Numbered from the stretch's first letter, positions 23,801 to 33,639 are shown. The stretch is DNA of 64,000 nt from Sphingopyxis sp. (GCF_025869345.1 NZ_JAOZVW010000033.1:1-64000); one strand, 5' to 3'. Notes: generated by a model from the letters alone, not told the origin. Numbers and translations: made by a program.

Positions 23801-24424
23801 ATGAAGGAAAAAGTGATGACCCGCCTGCCGCTCGCCGCGCTGTTCCTCGCCAGCAGCCTCGCCGCTTTCCCCGCCGCCGCGCAGGAGGCCAACACGGTGA
23901 ACGCCGACAAGATCAACCAGGTGATCATCTATGGCGACGACAAGTGCGAGCAGTCGAGCCCCGACGAGATCGTCGTCTGCAACCGCCTGCCCGAACAGGA
24001 CCGGTATCGCGTGCCGCAGATCTTTCGCGGCGGCGATCCGCTCGACCCGCGCAACCAGGCGTGGCTCAACCGCGTGACCTCGATGGAGCGTGTCGGCCGC
24101 TTCGGCACCGACAGCTGCTCGCCGGTCGGGCTCGGCGGCTTCACCGGCTGCACGCAGGCGCTTCTCGCGGGCGCCAAGGCCGAACGCCAGGCCGCCGACA
24201 AGACCGACTGGCAGGCGATGATCGCCGACGAACGCGCCAAGCGGCTCGCCGGTATCGACGCCGCGGCGGACGAGGTCGAAGCCGCGGTGGTCGCCGAGGA
24301 GAAAGCGCTCGCCGAACGGCAGAAGGCGGCCGAGGAGCTCGAACGCCAGGCCAGCGGCCTGGCCCCGGCGCCCGAGACGCCCGATGCCGATGCGGGCGAC
24401 CTGCCGGTTCCGCCGAAGAAGTAA
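23801..24424 (+). CDS. Exported hypothetical protein
   Basis: A 207-residue protein with a clear signal peptide (MTRLPLAALFLASSLAAFPAAAQ). The middle holds CEQSSPDEIVVCNRLPEQDRYR, a cysteine pair with a motif common in uncharacterised sphingomonad exported proteins, and a second pair near CSPVGLGGFTGC. The C-terminus is a charged helix, then a proline-rich tail. I assign no function. AAGGAAAAAG precedes the second possible ATG at 23816, so the start may be five residues later. Confidence 0.75.
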   Translation: MKEKVMTRLPLAALFLASSLAAFPAAAQEANTVNADKINQVIIYGDDKCEQSSPDEIVVCNRLPEQDRYRVPQIFRGGDPLDPRNQAWLNRVTSMERVGRFGTDSCSPVGLGGFTGCTQALLAGAKAERQAADKTDWQAMIADERAKRLAGIDAAADEVEAAVVAEEKALAERQKAAEELERQASGLAPAPETPDADAGDLPVPPKK

Positions 24425-24463
24425 GCGCGATCAGCTTAGGCTGAAAACGCCGCCCCTTCTTTT

Positions 24464-24542
24464 CGTCATCCCGGCGAAGGCCGGGATCTCACCGTCCCGG
24501 CCTGACGCACGGGCGAGATCCCGGCCTTCGCCGAGATGACGA
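24464..24542. repeat. Inverted repeat, TTCGTCATCCCGGCGAAGGC family
   Basis: The left arm CGTCATCCCGGCGAAGGCCG and GGATCTC are mirrored by GAGATCC and CGGCCTTCGCCGAGATGACG. It lies between two converging genes and may act as a two-way terminator. Confidence 0.85.
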
Positions 24543-24613
24543 TTCCGTCGAGAAGGCGAGTCTCCGTCTCCAGGAAATGCAATCCGGGTGGGCGGTTCAG
24601 GAAACCCGGCCGC

Positions 24614-25876
24614 TCACCCCTCGCGCGGCGTCCACGGCGCCGGTCCCCGTCCCTTCCACCAGCGCAGCAGCAGGCCGAGCGCCACCCCGACCCCGATCGC
24701 GACCGTCAGGTCGGCGAACACCGTCAGCACCAGCGTCAGCACCAGCAGCAGCAGTTCGTCGCGCGGCAGCGCGAGGTGCCCGCGCCATTTCTCGACCTCC
24801 GCCATGTTGAGCGCGGTGACGAGCAGCACCGCCGCGAGCGCCGGCAGCGCCAGCGCGCCGGCCAGCTTGCCCGCGACGAGCAGCACCGCCAGGATCACCA
24901 GCGCGTGGACCATCCCCGCGATCGGGGTGCGCCCGCCGGCGCGGACGTTGGTCGCGGTGCGCGCGATCGCGCCGGTGACGGGAAGCCCGCCGAACAAGGG
25001 CGAGACGATATTCGCATAGCCCTGCGCGAGCAGTTCGGCGCTCGGGCGGTGATGGCCGCCGAACATGCGGTCGGCGACGATCGCCGATAGCAAAGATTCG
25101 ACCCCCGCGAGAAAGGCGATGGTGAAGGCCGAGGGCAGCAATTCGACAAGGCGGCTCGTCGTCACCTGCGGCCAGTGCGGCGCCGGAAGCCCCGACGGCA
25201 GCACGCCGAAGCGCGACCCCACCGTATCGACCGGCAGATGGAAGGCAGCGACTGCGAGCGAGGCAATGCCCACCGCGATCACCAGCACCGGCCAGCGCGG
25301 ACGCCAGCGGCGCAGCAGCAGGATCGCGGCGACGGTCGCGGCGGTGACGCCCAGCGCCGCGGGGCTGAGCGTCGCGCGCGCCGCACATAGCGCCTCGATC
25401 TTCGGGATCATGTCGGCGGGAACCTTGCCCGCCGACAGGCCGAGCGCGTCCTGAAGCTGGCTGGCGGCGATGATCGTCGCGATGCCGATGGTGAAGCCGT
25501 CGATCACCGGTTCGGGGACCAGCGCGATCAGCCGCCCGGCGCGGAAGAAGCCAGCGATCGTCAGGATGATCCCCGCCATGATCGTCGCGACGATCAGCCC
25601 GTCCATCCCGTGGTTCTGGATGACGCCATAGACGACGACGATGAAGGCGCCGGTCGGCCCGCCGATCTGCACCCGGCTGCCGCTCGTCGCCGAGATGATG
25701 AAGCCGCCGATGATCGCGGTGACGAGCCCGACGAAGGGCGTGCTGCCCGACGCGATGGCGATCGCGATACACAGGGGCAGCGCCACGAGCGCGACGCTGA
25801 TCCCGGCCAGCGCATCGGCGCGGAACAGCGGCCAGCTGTAATCGCGCATCGTATCCAGCAGCTTGGGCCGGCGCAT
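24614..25876 (-). CDS. SulP-family anion transporter lacking a STAS domain
   Basis: A 420-residue membrane protein with 10-12 helices. The SulP signature region ALVALPLCIAIAIASG and GGTGAFIVV-like GGPTGAFIVVVYG are present, as are GGLPVTGAIARTATN and SLLSAIVADRM. It imports an anion such as sulfate or bicarbonate. The usual cytoplasmic STAS domain is absent: the protein ends soon after the last helix. Substrate unknown. Confidence 0.88.
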   Translation of the reverse strand: MRRPKLLDTMRDYSWPLFRADALAGISVALVALPLCIAIAIASGSTPFVGLVTAIIGGFIISATSGSRVQIGGPTGAFIVVVYGVIQNHGMDGLIVATIMAGIILTIAGFFRAGRLIALVPEPVIDGFTIGIATIIAASQLQDALGLSAGKVPADMIPKIEALCAARATLSPAALGVTAATVAAILLLRRWRPRWPVLVIAVGIASLAVAAFHLPVDTVGSRFGVLPSGLPAPHWPQVTTSRLVELLPSAFTIAFLAGVESLLSAIVADRMFGGHHRPSAELLAQGYANIVSPLFGGLPVTGAIARTATNVRAGGRTPIAGMVHALVILAVLLVAGKLAGALALPALAAVLLVTALNMAEVEKWRGHLALPRDELLLLVLTLVLTVFADLTVAIGVGVALGLLLRWWKGRGPAPWTPREG

Positions 25877-25939
25877 CGCATCTCCTTGGGCAAGGGTCCG
25901 CCCGATGCGCTAGGCCCCAGCCCGCGTCGCGGTCAAGCG

Positions 25940-27874
25940 TCAGTTCAGCAGATATTGCTTCCAGAAGAGCAGCGAGGCCCAGAAGGTGTAATCGACATTC
26001 TCCTTCTTGCCCCACTGGTGCCCCTCGTTGGTCGCGACCAGGTGCCAGGCGGTGCCGCCATTTTTTCGCACGGCGGCCACGACCTGCTCGGCCTCCGATG
26101 CCGGGACGCGCGGGTCGTTGGCGCCGGTGACGACGAATAGCGGTTTCCTGATGTCGGCGACGCGGGTGAGCGGCGAGATCTCCATCAGCTTCGCCCGCTG
26201 CGCGGGGTCGCGCTCGTCGCCATATTCGACGCGGCGCAGGTCGCGGCGATATTCCTGCGTATTCTCGAGGAAAGTCACGAAGTTCGAGATGGCGACGACG
26301 CAGAGGTTCGCGCGCAGCTTGTCGGCGAAATGCGTCGCGGCGGCATAGCACATATAGCCGCCATAGCTGCGCCCGGTCAGCCCGAAGCGCGCCGCGTCGA
26401 GCCCGGGGTCCTTCGCGAGCGCGTCGAGGAACACGCCCATGTCCTTGACGCTGTCCTCGCGCTTGAACGGGCCGTTGTCGAGCCCGACGAAGCGCTTGCC
26501 ATAGCCGGTCGAGCCGCGGACGTTGGGGTAGAAATAGGCGACCCCCAGCTCATTGACGATATAGTTGGTGCTGCCCAGAAACTCGGGGCGCCACTGGCTC
26601 TCGGGTCCACCGTGGACGTGCATGATCAGCGGGCGCTTGCCGGGGAATTTCGCGGGATCGGGGCGATAGAGAAAACCCGACATCTCGAGCCCGTCGAAGC
26701 TCTTGATCGTGACCAGTTCGGGCTCGATGTTGCGCGCGGCGTCGAGGCCGCCGGTCTCGCTTTGCGTCCAGCGCGTCACGGCGAGCGTTTCGGGATCGAC
26801 GCTATAGGCGTCGGCGGCGCTGCGCGCCGAGGTGAAGCCGATGCCGATCGCCCCCCACGGCGCGATCTCGAGATGGCCGATCACGCCCGCGGGCAGCGCA
26901 TCGACCGTCCGCGCCGCGCCGCTCGCGACGTCGAGCACGCGCAACCGGCTCACCCCCGCCTCGTTGATTGCATAGGCGATGAAGCGCCCGTCGGAGGAGA
27001 TGTCGAACGCCTCGACATCCCATGTCTCGGCGGGGCCGCGCGGCGTGAAGGCGCCGGTCCTGGGGTCGAGGGTGCCGAGGCGCAGAACGTCGCTGCCGGC
27101 ATCGCTCGCGGCCCAGATCGTGCCGTCGGGCGCGAAGGAAGCGCCCTCGAAAGCGATCTTCTTCCTGTGATCGCCGATCGGCGTCATCTTGCCGCTTGCG
27201 AGGTCGAGGCGGAACAGATCGGTCTTTTCGATCGAGGCCGATCGCGTGGCCAGCGCCCAGCTCTTGTCGGGCGCGAAGCCGGCGACCGACCAGCCGTTAG
27301 TGTCGACCTGCGCCGCCAGCCGCGCAGACGCCGGATCACGCGGGTTCATCACATAGATATCGTTGTCGCGGCCGTTACGCCGCGTCGAGGTGAAGGCGAC
27401 GAGGCTGCCGTCCTTGCTCCACGCGTCGAGCGAATTGCGGCTCTTGCCGTCGGTGAGCAGGGAAAGGCGCCCGTCCTTCATCGCATAGATCTGATAAAAT
27501 TCGCTGCCGCCGACATCCTTCTGGACCAGCATCATGTCGCCGTTCGACGGCGACCAGCCGCCGCGTGCCACAGGCTCCGCCTCGAAGGTCAATTGCTCGC
27601 GCGCGCCCATCGGGCGGGCGACGCGGTGAAGCTGCGTCGTATTGCCGAAGCGCGTCGCGATCAGCATCGACTTGTCGGCGGGATTCCAGCCGACGAAGGC
27701 GGCGCCGCGATATTCCATATAGGGCCGCGTCGCGGCGGTCAGTTCGGCGGGGACCGCGGGCACGCCGTCGGCGACGAGCGCCGCGGGCTTCGGCTCGACC
27801 GCCGCGTCGCCTTCGGCGGCGGCCACGGGCGCGAGCGGGAGGGCCAGGGCGGCGAGAGCGGCCAGATAACGCAT
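25940..27874 (-). CDS. Exported S9-family prolyl oligopeptidase-like peptidase
   Basis: A 644-residue protein with signal peptide MRYLAALAALALPLAPVAAA. A seven-bladed propeller (about residues 50-370) precedes an alpha/beta-hydrolase domain (about 380-644). The nucleophile is Ser503 in GRSYGGYM, the acid is in GANDPRVP and the base in NEGHQW. It is of the acylaminoacyl-peptidase/dipeptidyl peptidase type and probably trims peptides in the periplasm. The frame is open upstream, but the leader fixes the start. Confidence 0.92.
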   Translation of the reverse strand: MRYLAALAALALPLAPVAAAEGDAAVEPKPAALVADGVPAVPAELTAATRPYMEYRGAAFVGWNPADKSMLIATRFGNTTQLHRVARPMGAREQLTFEAEPVARGGWSPSNGDMMLVQKDVGGSEFYQIYAMKDGRLSLLTDGKSRNSLDAWSKDGSLVAFTSTRRNGRDNDIYVMNPRDPASARLAAQVDTNGWSVAGFAPDKSWALATRSASIEKTDLFRLDLASGKMTPIGDHRKKIAFEGASFAPDGTIWAASDAGSDVLRLGTLDPRTGAFTPRGPAETWDVEAFDISSDGRFIAYAINEAGVSRLRVLDVASGAARTVDALPAGVIGHLEIAPWGAIGIGFTSARSAADAYSVDPETLAVTRWTQSETGGLDAARNIEPELVTIKSFDGLEMSGFLYRPDPAKFPGKRPLIMHVHGGPESQWRPEFLGSTNYIVNELGVAYFYPNVRGSTGYGKRFVGLDNGPFKREDSVKDMGVFLDALAKDPGLDAARFGLTGRSYGGYMCYAAATHFADKLRANLCVVAISNFVTFLENTQEYRRDLRRVEYGDERDPAQRAKLMEISPLTRVADIRKPLFVVTGANDPRVPASEAEQVVAAVRKNGGTAWHLVATNEGHQWGKKENVDYTFWASLLFWKQYLLN

Positions 27875-28181
27875 CGGTGATTTTCCTCTGTTGCCGAAAG
27901 ACGAGCGGCCAGCGTTACCCGCTCGGCCGTCCGATGCAAAGGTTGCGGGCGAAAACCGGTTCGGCATCGGCCGGCCGCCGCCGTTCGTCGCGAAACGGTC
28001 GTAAAACACGGCGAATGGCGCCGATATGGCAGCGATTCCGGCACCCCGACCCGGATTCGTGGCGAATCCGCGACGAAACGAATGCAAAAATTAACGAATC
28101 GCTGGCAGAGTGTCTTGACTTGGGAGTTTTTGGGGCAAAACGTGGCGTTTCTGGGAATCGCCAGCCGGAGGGGCTGAAAAC
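27875..28181. other. 307-base gap with a phased TGGG array
   Basis: The gap separates the divergent S9 peptidase gene and the gene at 28182. No gene is seen. From 28115 it holds TTGACT followed by TGGG motifs at 28121, 28131 and 28152 (with TGGC at 28143). Confidence 0.6.
28115..28156 (+). promoter_or_regulatory. TTGACT promoter element with TGGG repeats at about 10-base spacing
   Basis: TTGACTTGGGAG, TTTTTGGGG, CGTGGC and CTGGG follow one another on one face of the helix. MraZ binds direct TGGG-type repeats with 10-base spacing upstream of division genes; the resemblance is partial and mraZ is not in view. Confidence 0.35.
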
Positions 28182-28580
28182 ATGGCATCGACGTTCGGAC
28201 CGCGCCTTTGGCGCCGATCGACTGCAAGCGTACCGCCTGCGCGCAGCCTGGGCCGCCGCATGACCGTCCACGCCGCCGCCGCCCTCATCGCCTTTGCCGC
28301 CTTGCAGATCTGGCTCGTGACCAGCGCGGTCGCCGCCGGAGCGCCATCGGCGCTGATCGCGGTGGCGCTCGTCATGCTCCTCGCGCTCGCCGTCCCGATC
28401 GCGCGGATGACCGAACGCCATTGGTATCATCTCAGCCGCCAGGCGCTGGCAAGCTGGGGCCTCCACGCGCGTTTCCGCCGCGACGTCCGCCGCCTGTGGG
28501 CCGCCGCGCTGACTTTGCCCTTCCTGTGGGTCAGCGGCGCGATGGCCGCAACCGACGCCATCGCCGCGATCGCGCGCTGA
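28182..28580 (+). CDS. Hypothetical membrane protein
   Basis: A 132-residue protein with a basic N-terminus and three hydrophobic segments (near residues 30-50, 56-74 and 108-125). The charged stretch TERHWYHLSRQALASWGLHA lies between the second and third. I do not recognise a family. An alternative ATG at 28260 would give a 106-residue protein without the basic leader. It lies downstream of an unusual TGGG-phased promoter region. Confidence 0.6.
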   Translation: MASTFGPRLWRRSTASVPPARSLGRRMTVHAAAALIAFAALQIWLVTSAVAAGAPSALIAVALVMLLALAVPIARMTERHWYHLSRQALASWGLHARFRRDVRRLWAAALTLPFLWVSGAMAATDAIAAIAR

Positions 28581-28590
28581 CTCCTCCATC

Positions 28591-28678
28591 GTCGCCCCTG
28601 CGAAGGCGGGGGCCGCTGCCGGTCTCGCTCGGCGTCGCCGCGTCAACCGACGGCGGCCCCCGCCTTCGCGGGGGCGAC
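28591..28678. repeat. Inverted repeat, GTCGCCCCCGCGAAGGCGGG family, copy 2
   Basis: GTCGCCCCTGCGAAGGCGGG and GCCGC at the left are mirrored by GCGGC and CCCGCCTTCGCGGGGGCGAC at the right. It lies between the gene ending at 28580 and pmbA and could form a long hairpin. Confidence 0.85.
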
Positions 28679-28729
28679 GCATATGACATAGATTTTGACG
28701 CTGGCCCGCGCGCCGTATAGGGCGCGGAC

Positions 28730-30073
28730 ATGCTGACCGTTTCCGAAGCCCTAGACCGCGCGCAGATGCTCTGCGACGCCGCGACCAAGGCTGGCGCCGA
28801 CGCCGCCGACGCGCTTTATTACTGCAACGCCGCCACCTCGGTCTCGATGCGCCTCGGCGCGCTCGAGGATGTCGAGCGGTCCGAGGGACAGGACATATCG
28901 CTGCGCGTCTTCGTCGGCCAGCGCAGCGCCAGCGTGTCGACCGCCGACATGGATGCCGGCGAACTCGCCAAGCTGGTCGAACGCTGCGTCGCGATGGCGC
29001 GCGAGGCGCCCGAGGACCCCTATGCCGGCCTCGCGCCCGAGGATCGGCTGTTCAAGGGACCGGTGCCCGATTTCGATCTCGACGACGGCAGCGAGGCCGA
29101 TCCGCAGGCGCTGCGCGAAGCCGCGCTGGCGGTCGAGGAAGCCGCGCGCGCCGTCGCGGGCGTCACCAACAGCGAGGGCGGCAGCGCGAGCCACAGCCGC
29201 ACCCGCTTCGCGCTCGCCACCAGTCACGGCTTCGCTGGCGGCTATGGATCGAGCGGGCACAGCCTGTCGGCAAGCGTCATCGCGGGCGAAGGCGCGGCGA
29301 TGCAGCGCGACTATGGCTGGCACAGCGCGCACCACCTGTCCGACCTCGAAAGCGTCGAGGCGATCGGGACGCGCGCGGGCACTCGCGCGGTGGCGCGGCT
29401 GAACCCCGGCAAGCCGCCCGCCGGCAAGGTGCCGGTACTGCTCGATCCGCGCGTCAGCGGCGGCATCGTCGGCCATCTGCTGAGCGCCATCGCCGGGCCA
29501 GCGGTCGCGCGCGGCACCAGCTTCCTGCTCGGCAAGGAAGAGCGCCAGCTTTTCGACAGCGCCATCGTCATCCGCGACGATCCGCACCGCCCGCGCGGCC
29601 TGCGCAGCCGCGCCTTCGACGGCGAGGGCCTGCCGACCGCGCCGCGCGACATCGTGACCGGCGGCCGGATCACCGGCTGGCTGCTCGACACGGCGTCGGC
29701 GAAACAGCTCGGCCTCCAGCCCACCGGCCATGCCAGTCGCGGTGGCGGCGCGGCGGGGGTGACGGCAAGCAACCTCCACCTCGCAGCGGGAACGCAAAGC
29801 CCCGAGGCGCTGATGGCCGACATCGAGGAGGGCGTCTATCTGACCGAGCTGATCGGCCAGGGCGTCAATCCGGTCACCGGCGACTATAGCCGCGGCGCGT
29901 CGGGCTTCCTGATCCGGGGCGGCCGGATCGCCGGGCCGATCGCCGAGTTCACCGTCGCGGGCAATCTGGTCGATATGTTCGCCGCGCTCGTCCCGGCGAA
30001 CGATCTTGAATTTCGCCACGCGGTCAACGCGCCGACGCTCCGCATCGACGGCATGACCGTCGCGAGCGCCTAG
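28730..30073 (+). CDS. pmbA: TldD/PmbA-family metalloprotease
   Basis: A 447-residue protein of the PmbA (TldE) type. Conserved blocks are VLLDPRVSGGIVGHLLSAIAGPAVARGTSF split over residues 230-260, then LLDTASAKQLGLQPTGHA and GASGFLIRGGRIAGPIAEFTVAGNL near the C-terminus. PmbA pairs with TldD as a heterodimer that hydrolyses unfolded peptides; PmbA lacks the HExxxH found in TldD, and none is seen here. It is 11 bases before the phosphatase gene. Confidence 0.93.
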   Translation: MLTVSEALDRAQMLCDAATKAGADAADALYYCNAATSVSMRLGALEDVERSEGQDISLRVFVGQRSASVSTADMDAGELAKLVERCVAMAREAPEDPYAGLAPEDRLFKGPVPDFDLDDGSEADPQALREAALAVEEAARAVAGVTNSEGGSASHSRTRFALATSHGFAGGYGSSGHSLSASVIAGEGAAMQRDYGWHSAHHLSDLESVEAIGTRAGTRAVARLNPGKPPAGKVPVLLDPRVSGGIVGHLLSAIAGPAVARGTSFLLGKEERQLFDSAIVIRDDPHRPRGLRSRAFDGEGLPTAPRDIVTGGRITGWLLDTASAKQLGLQPTGHASRGGGAAGVTASNLHLAAGTQSPEALMADIEEGVYLTELIGQGVNPVTGDYSRGASGFLIRGGRIAGPIAEFTVAGNLVDMFAALVPANDLEFRHAVNAPTLRIDGMTVASA

Positions 30074-30084
30074 GGCGCTCCGCC

Positions 30085-30876
30085 GTGCCGGGCCGCAACC
30101 TCGAAGCCGTGATCGCCGCGACCCGCGAGGTCGGCGACATGGCGATGGCGCGCTGGCGCGGCGAGGGCAAGGCGGTGAGCGTCTGGAACAAGTCGCACGA
30201 CAATCCGGTCAGCGACGTCGACCTGGCGGTCGACGCGCGGCTGAAGGCGGTGCTCGGCGCGATCGAGCCGCGCGCCGGCTGGCTGTCCGAAGAGACCGCC
30301 GACAATGAAGATCGCCTCGCGTGCCGCGCGATGTGGTGCGTCGATCCGATCGACGGCACCCGCGACTTCATCCGCGGCCGCCCCGGCTGGTGCGTGTCGG
30401 TCGCGCTCGTCGTCGACGGTGCGCCCGAACTCGGCGTCCTCTATGCTCCCGCGCTCGACGAATTGTGGGTCGCGCAAAAAGGGCATGGCGCGACGCTCAA
30501 TGGCGACGCCCTGCGCGCGAGCCGGCGGATGATCTTCGACGGGTCGCGCGTTCCCGCCGACAGCCTGCCCAGGATCGACCGCGACCTGATCATGGTCACC
30601 AAGCCGAACAGCATCGCGCTGCGCATGGCGCTCGTCGCCGACGACCGCGCCGATCTGGTCGCGACGCTGCGCTGGGGGTTCGAGTGGGACGTCGCGGCCG
30701 CGGCGCTGATCGCGACCGAGGCGGGAGCGATCGTCACCGATGCCTTCGGCGAGCCTTTGGCATTCAACACCCCGCGCGCGCAGGCCTTCGGCGTCATCGC
30801 CTGCGCCCCCGGAATCCACCGGGCCGTCGTCGGCCGCTTGCACGACCGCGCGGTGGCGCTTACGTCGCCGTCCTGA
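30085..30876 (+). CDS. Inositol monophosphatase-family phosphatase (CysQ-like)
   Basis: A 263-residue Li-sensitive phosphatase-fold enzyme with a GTG start. Metal-binding motifs are SEET (near residue 72), DPIDGTRDFIRG (near 92-103) and WDVAAAALIATEAGA (near 195-209). It may be a 3'(2'),5'-bisphosphate nucleotidase of sulfur metabolism or an inositol/histidinol phosphatase; the FIRG extension after DPIDGT favours CysQ. It is probably co-transcribed with pmbA. Confidence 0.88.
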   Translation: MPGRNLEAVIAATREVGDMAMARWRGEGKAVSVWNKSHDNPVSDVDLAVDARLKAVLGAIEPRAGWLSEETADNEDRLACRAMWCVDPIDGTRDFIRGRPGWCVSVALVVDGAPELGVLYAPALDELWVAQKGHGATLNGDALRASRRMIFDGSRVPADSLPRIDRDLIMVTKPNSIALRMALVADDRADLVATLRWGFEWDVAAAALIATEAGAIVTDAFGEPLAFNTPRAQAFGVIACAPGIHRAVVGRLHDRAVALTSPS

Positions 30877-31077
30877 TCGCCGATCACCCCGCGCAAACCG
30901 CCGCAGTCCGCTTGACTTTCGGCCCGACTCACCTTAGTTGCGCATCCATTCCAACAGCCTGACCGGACGGCGAAGCGCGGCAAGCGCATTCGTGGTCCGT
31001 TTTTTGCGTTGGAAATCAGACGCTTTGAGATAGGACTCGTCTGCCAGCGAGTCCTGTGGAGCAGGAGAAAGAACAGC

Positions 31078-31446
31078 ATGGCACGTATCGCGGGCGTCAA
31101 CCTGCCCACCAACAAGCGCGTTATCATCGCGCTCACCTATATCCACGGCATCGGCCGCAAGACCGCCGTCGACATCGCCGACAAGCTGGGCATCGACCAC
31201 AGCCGCCGCGTCCAGGACCTGAGCGACGCCGAAATCCTCCAGATCCGCGAAACGCTCGACGCCGATCACACGGTCGAGGGTGACCTTCGCCGCAACACGG
31301 CGATGAACATCAAGCGCCTGATGGACCTCGCCTGCTATCGCGGCCTGCGTCATCGCAAGGGCCTTCCCGTCCGCGGCCAGCGCACGCACACCAATGCGCG
31401 CACCCGCAAGGGCAAGGCGAAGCCGATCGCCGGCAAGAAGAAGTAA
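31078..31446 (+). CDS. rpsM: 30S ribosomal protein S13
   Basis: A 122-residue protein beginning [20 protein letters not shown] and ending in the basic tail of S13, with [18 protein letters not shown]. It sits in the head of the 30S subunit, contacting the P-site tRNA and 50S bridge. An in-frame GTG-less extension upstream is excluded by family alignment. It starts the block rpsM-rpsK-rpoA-rplQ. Confidence 0.98.
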   Translation: MARIAGVNLPTNKRVIIALTYIHGIGRKTAVDIADKLGIDHSRRVQDLSDAEILQIRETLDADHTVEGDLRRNTAMNIKRLMDLACYRGLRHRKGLPVRGQRTHTNARTRKGKAKPIAGKKK

Positions 31447-31525
31447 GCCGGTTTTTCCGCGCCGGTGGCCGCCTTTCGCGGCTGCGCCCCGGCCCGCTTT
31501 ACGGATTTAGGACAGGATTTCATCA

Positions 31526-31915
31526 ATGGCTCGTGAACCGCAGCGCCTTCGTCGGCGCGAACGCAAGAATATCTCGTCGGGTGTGGCCCACGTCAACGCG
31601 ACCTTCAACAACACGATGATCACCATCACCGACGCGCAGGGCAATGCGATTGCCTGGTCGAGCGCCGGCATGATGGGCTTCAAGGGCAGCCGCAAGTCGA
31701 CCCCTTACGCCGCGCAGGTCTGCGCCGAGGACGCGGGCAAGAAGGCCGCCGAACACGGCGTCCGCACCCTCGAGGTCGAGGTCAAGGGCCCCGGCGCCGG
31801 CCGTGAATCGGCGCTCCGCGCCCTGCAGGCGGTCGGTTTCCACATCACGTCGATCCGCGACGTGACGCCGATCCCGCACAATGGTGTCCGCCCGGCCAAG
31901 CGCCGCCGCGTCTGA
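31526..31915 (+). CDS. rpsK: 30S ribosomal protein S11
   Basis: A 129-residue protein with the S11 core [20 protein letters not shown] and C-terminal [20 protein letters not shown]. It lies on the 30S platform, next to the Shine-Dalgarno helix. It follows rpsM by 79 bases and precedes rpoA by 100 bases. Confidence 0.98.
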   Translation: MAREPQRLRRRERKNISSGVAHVNATFNNTMITITDAQGNAIAWSSAGMMGFKGSRKSTPYAAQVCAEDAGKKAAEHGVRTLEVEVKGPGAGRESALRALQAVGFHITSIRDVTPIPHNGVRPAKRRRV

Positions 31916-32015
31916 CGCCTTTTCGGGCGCGCCCCGCCGGGGCCCGCCCGCACCAAATCTCTCGCTGGATGGGTAGCCGACCCCTGCCCGTCCCGCCACT
32001 AGCAAAGGGAAGTCC

Positions 32016-33074
32016 ATGACTGTCAATATCCGGAACTGGCAGGAATTGAAGAAGCCCAGCAACCTGGAAATCAAGGCCGGCGGCGACGGCAAGCGCAAGG
32101 CGACCTTCGTCGCCGAACCGCTTGAGCGTGGTTTCGGCCTGACGCTCGGCAACGCGCTGCGCCGCGTGCTGCTGTCGTCGCTCCAGGGTGCGGCCATTAC
32201 GTCGATCAAGATCGAGAACGTCCTGCACGAATTCTCGAGCCTGGCCGGCGTGCGCGAGGATGTCACCGACATCGTCCTCAACGTCAAGCAGATCGCGCTC
32301 AAGATGGAAGGCGAAGGCCCGAAGCGGCTCCAGCTTTCGGCCACCGGCCCCGCGACCGTCAAGGCCGGCGACATCATGGTGTCGGGCGACATCAAGGTGA
32401 TGAACCCGAACCATGTCATCTGCCACCTCGACGACGGCGCGACGCTGAACATGGAACTCGTCGCCGACAGCGGCAAGGGCTATGTCCCCGCGACCGCCAA
32501 CCGCCCGGCCGACGCGCCGATCGGCCTGATCCCGGTCGACTCGCTCTTCTCGCCCGTCCGCCAGGTCGCCTACAAGGTCGACAATGCGCGTATCGGCCAG
32601 GAACTCGACTTCGACAAGCTGAGCCTGACCGTCGAAACCGACGGCACGGTGACCCCGGAAGACGCCGTCGCTTACGCCGCGCGCATCCTCCAGGACCAGC
32701 TTCAGGTGTTCGTCCACTTCGAAGAGGCGATGAACGACAGCGGCATGATCGGCATGGCGGCCCCCTCGGCCACCGCCGACGAGTCCGACGTCAACCAGCT
32801 CAACCGCTTCCTTCTCAAGAAGGTCGACGAGCTCGAACTGTCGGTCCGCAGCGCCAACTGCCTCAAGAACGACAACATCATCTACATCGGCGATCTGGTC
32901 CAGAAGACCGAAGCCGAAATGCTGCGCACCCCGAACTTCGGCCGCAAGTCCCTGAACGAAATCAAGGAAGTGCTGTCGTCGATGGGTCTGCGCCTCGGCA
33001 TGGATATCCCCGGCTGGCCGCCGGAGAATATCGAGGAAATGGCCAAGAAGCTCGAGCAGGAACTGCTGGGTTAA
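32016..33074 (+). CDS. rpoA: DNA-directed RNA polymerase subunit alpha
   Basis: A 352-residue subunit. The N-terminal domain (about 1-235) contains [20 protein letters not shown] and drives assembly of the polymerase core. The C-terminal domain (about 270-340), with [16 protein letters not shown] and [14 protein letters not shown], contacts UP elements and activators. Length is normal for alphaproteobacteria. Confidence 0.98.
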   Translation: MTVNIRNWQELKKPSNLEIKAGGDGKRKATFVAEPLERGFGLTLGNALRRVLLSSLQGAAITSIKIENVLHEFSSLAGVREDVTDIVLNVKQIALKMEGEGPKRLQLSATGPATVKAGDIMVSGDIKVMNPNHVICHLDDGATLNMELVADSGKGYVPATANRPADAPIGLIPVDSLFSPVRQVAYKVDNARIGQELDFDKLSLTVETDGTVTPEDAVAYAARILQDQLQVFVHFEEAMNDSGMIGMAAPSATADESDVNQLNRFLLKKVDELELSVRSANCLKNDNIIYIGDLVQKTEAEMLRTPNFGRKSLNEIKEVLSSMGLRLGMDIPGWPPENIEEMAKKLEQELLG

Positions 33075-33082
33075 AAATCCAC

Positions 33083-33104
33083 CCCCTCCTCTGAAGAGGA
33101 GGGG
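33083..33104. repeat. Hairpin of the CCCCTCCTCT family between rpoA and rplQ
   Basis: CCCCTCCTCT pairs with AGAGGAGGGG, the same end sequence as the repeat at 19579-19698. Just a half element is present. It could reduce read-through into rplQ, although no T tract follows. Confidence 0.6.
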
Positions 33105-33190
33105 CTTAAAAGAACGGGATGGGTTGCCCCATAATGCAACCTGGCTTGGGGTACCTTGAACGGCCCCTCTGACAAACGAAGGACAAAATC

Positions 33191-33610
33191 ATGCGTCATA
33201 AATCGGGTGGCCGGAAGCTGCAGCGCACGAGCGCGCATCGCACGGCCCTGTTCCGCAACATGTCGGCCTCGCTCATCAAGCATGAGCAGATCACGACGAC
33301 CGTCGCCAAGGCGAAGGAACTGCGTCCCTATATCGAAAAGCTGGTCACGCTCGCAAAGCGCGGCGGCCTCGCCAATCGCCGTCTGGCGATGAGCCGCCTG
33401 ATGGACGACACCCAGCTCGTGAAGCTGTTCGACGTCCTCGCCGAGCGCTACAAGGACCGCAACGGCGGCTACACCCGCATCATCAAGGCCGGCATCCGCG
33501 CCTCCGACGCGGCGCCGATCGCGATCATCGAATTCGTCGACCGCGACGTCGATGCGAAGGGCCAGGATTCGGGCCCGGTGTTCAGCGACGAGGAACTGGA
33601 AGACGCGTAA
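33191..33610 (+). CDS. rplQ: 50S ribosomal protein L17
   Basis: A 139-residue protein beginning [20 protein letters not shown], with the [19 protein letters not shown] block of L17. It sits near the peptide exit tunnel of the 50S subunit. It closes the ribosomal block; a good intrinsic terminator follows. Confidence 0.98.
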   Translation: MRHKSGGRKLQRTSAHRTALFRNMSASLIKHEQITTTVAKAKELRPYIEKLVTLAKRGGLANRRLAMSRLMDDTQLVKLFDVLAERYKDRNGGYTRIIKAGIRASDAAPIAIIEFVDRDVDAKGQDSGPVFSDEELEDA

Positions 33611-33639
33611 GACGCGGCTTTCCAGCGACACAGGATCGA

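Noticed and set aside
26330-27880. A 516-codon open frame on the plus strand
   Set aside because: It is antisense to the S9 peptidase, whose signal peptide and catalytic motifs are clear.
27875-28087. N-terminal extension of the S9 peptidase by 71 residues
   Set aside because: It would bury the clear signal peptide MRYLAALAALALPLAPVAAA inside the protein.
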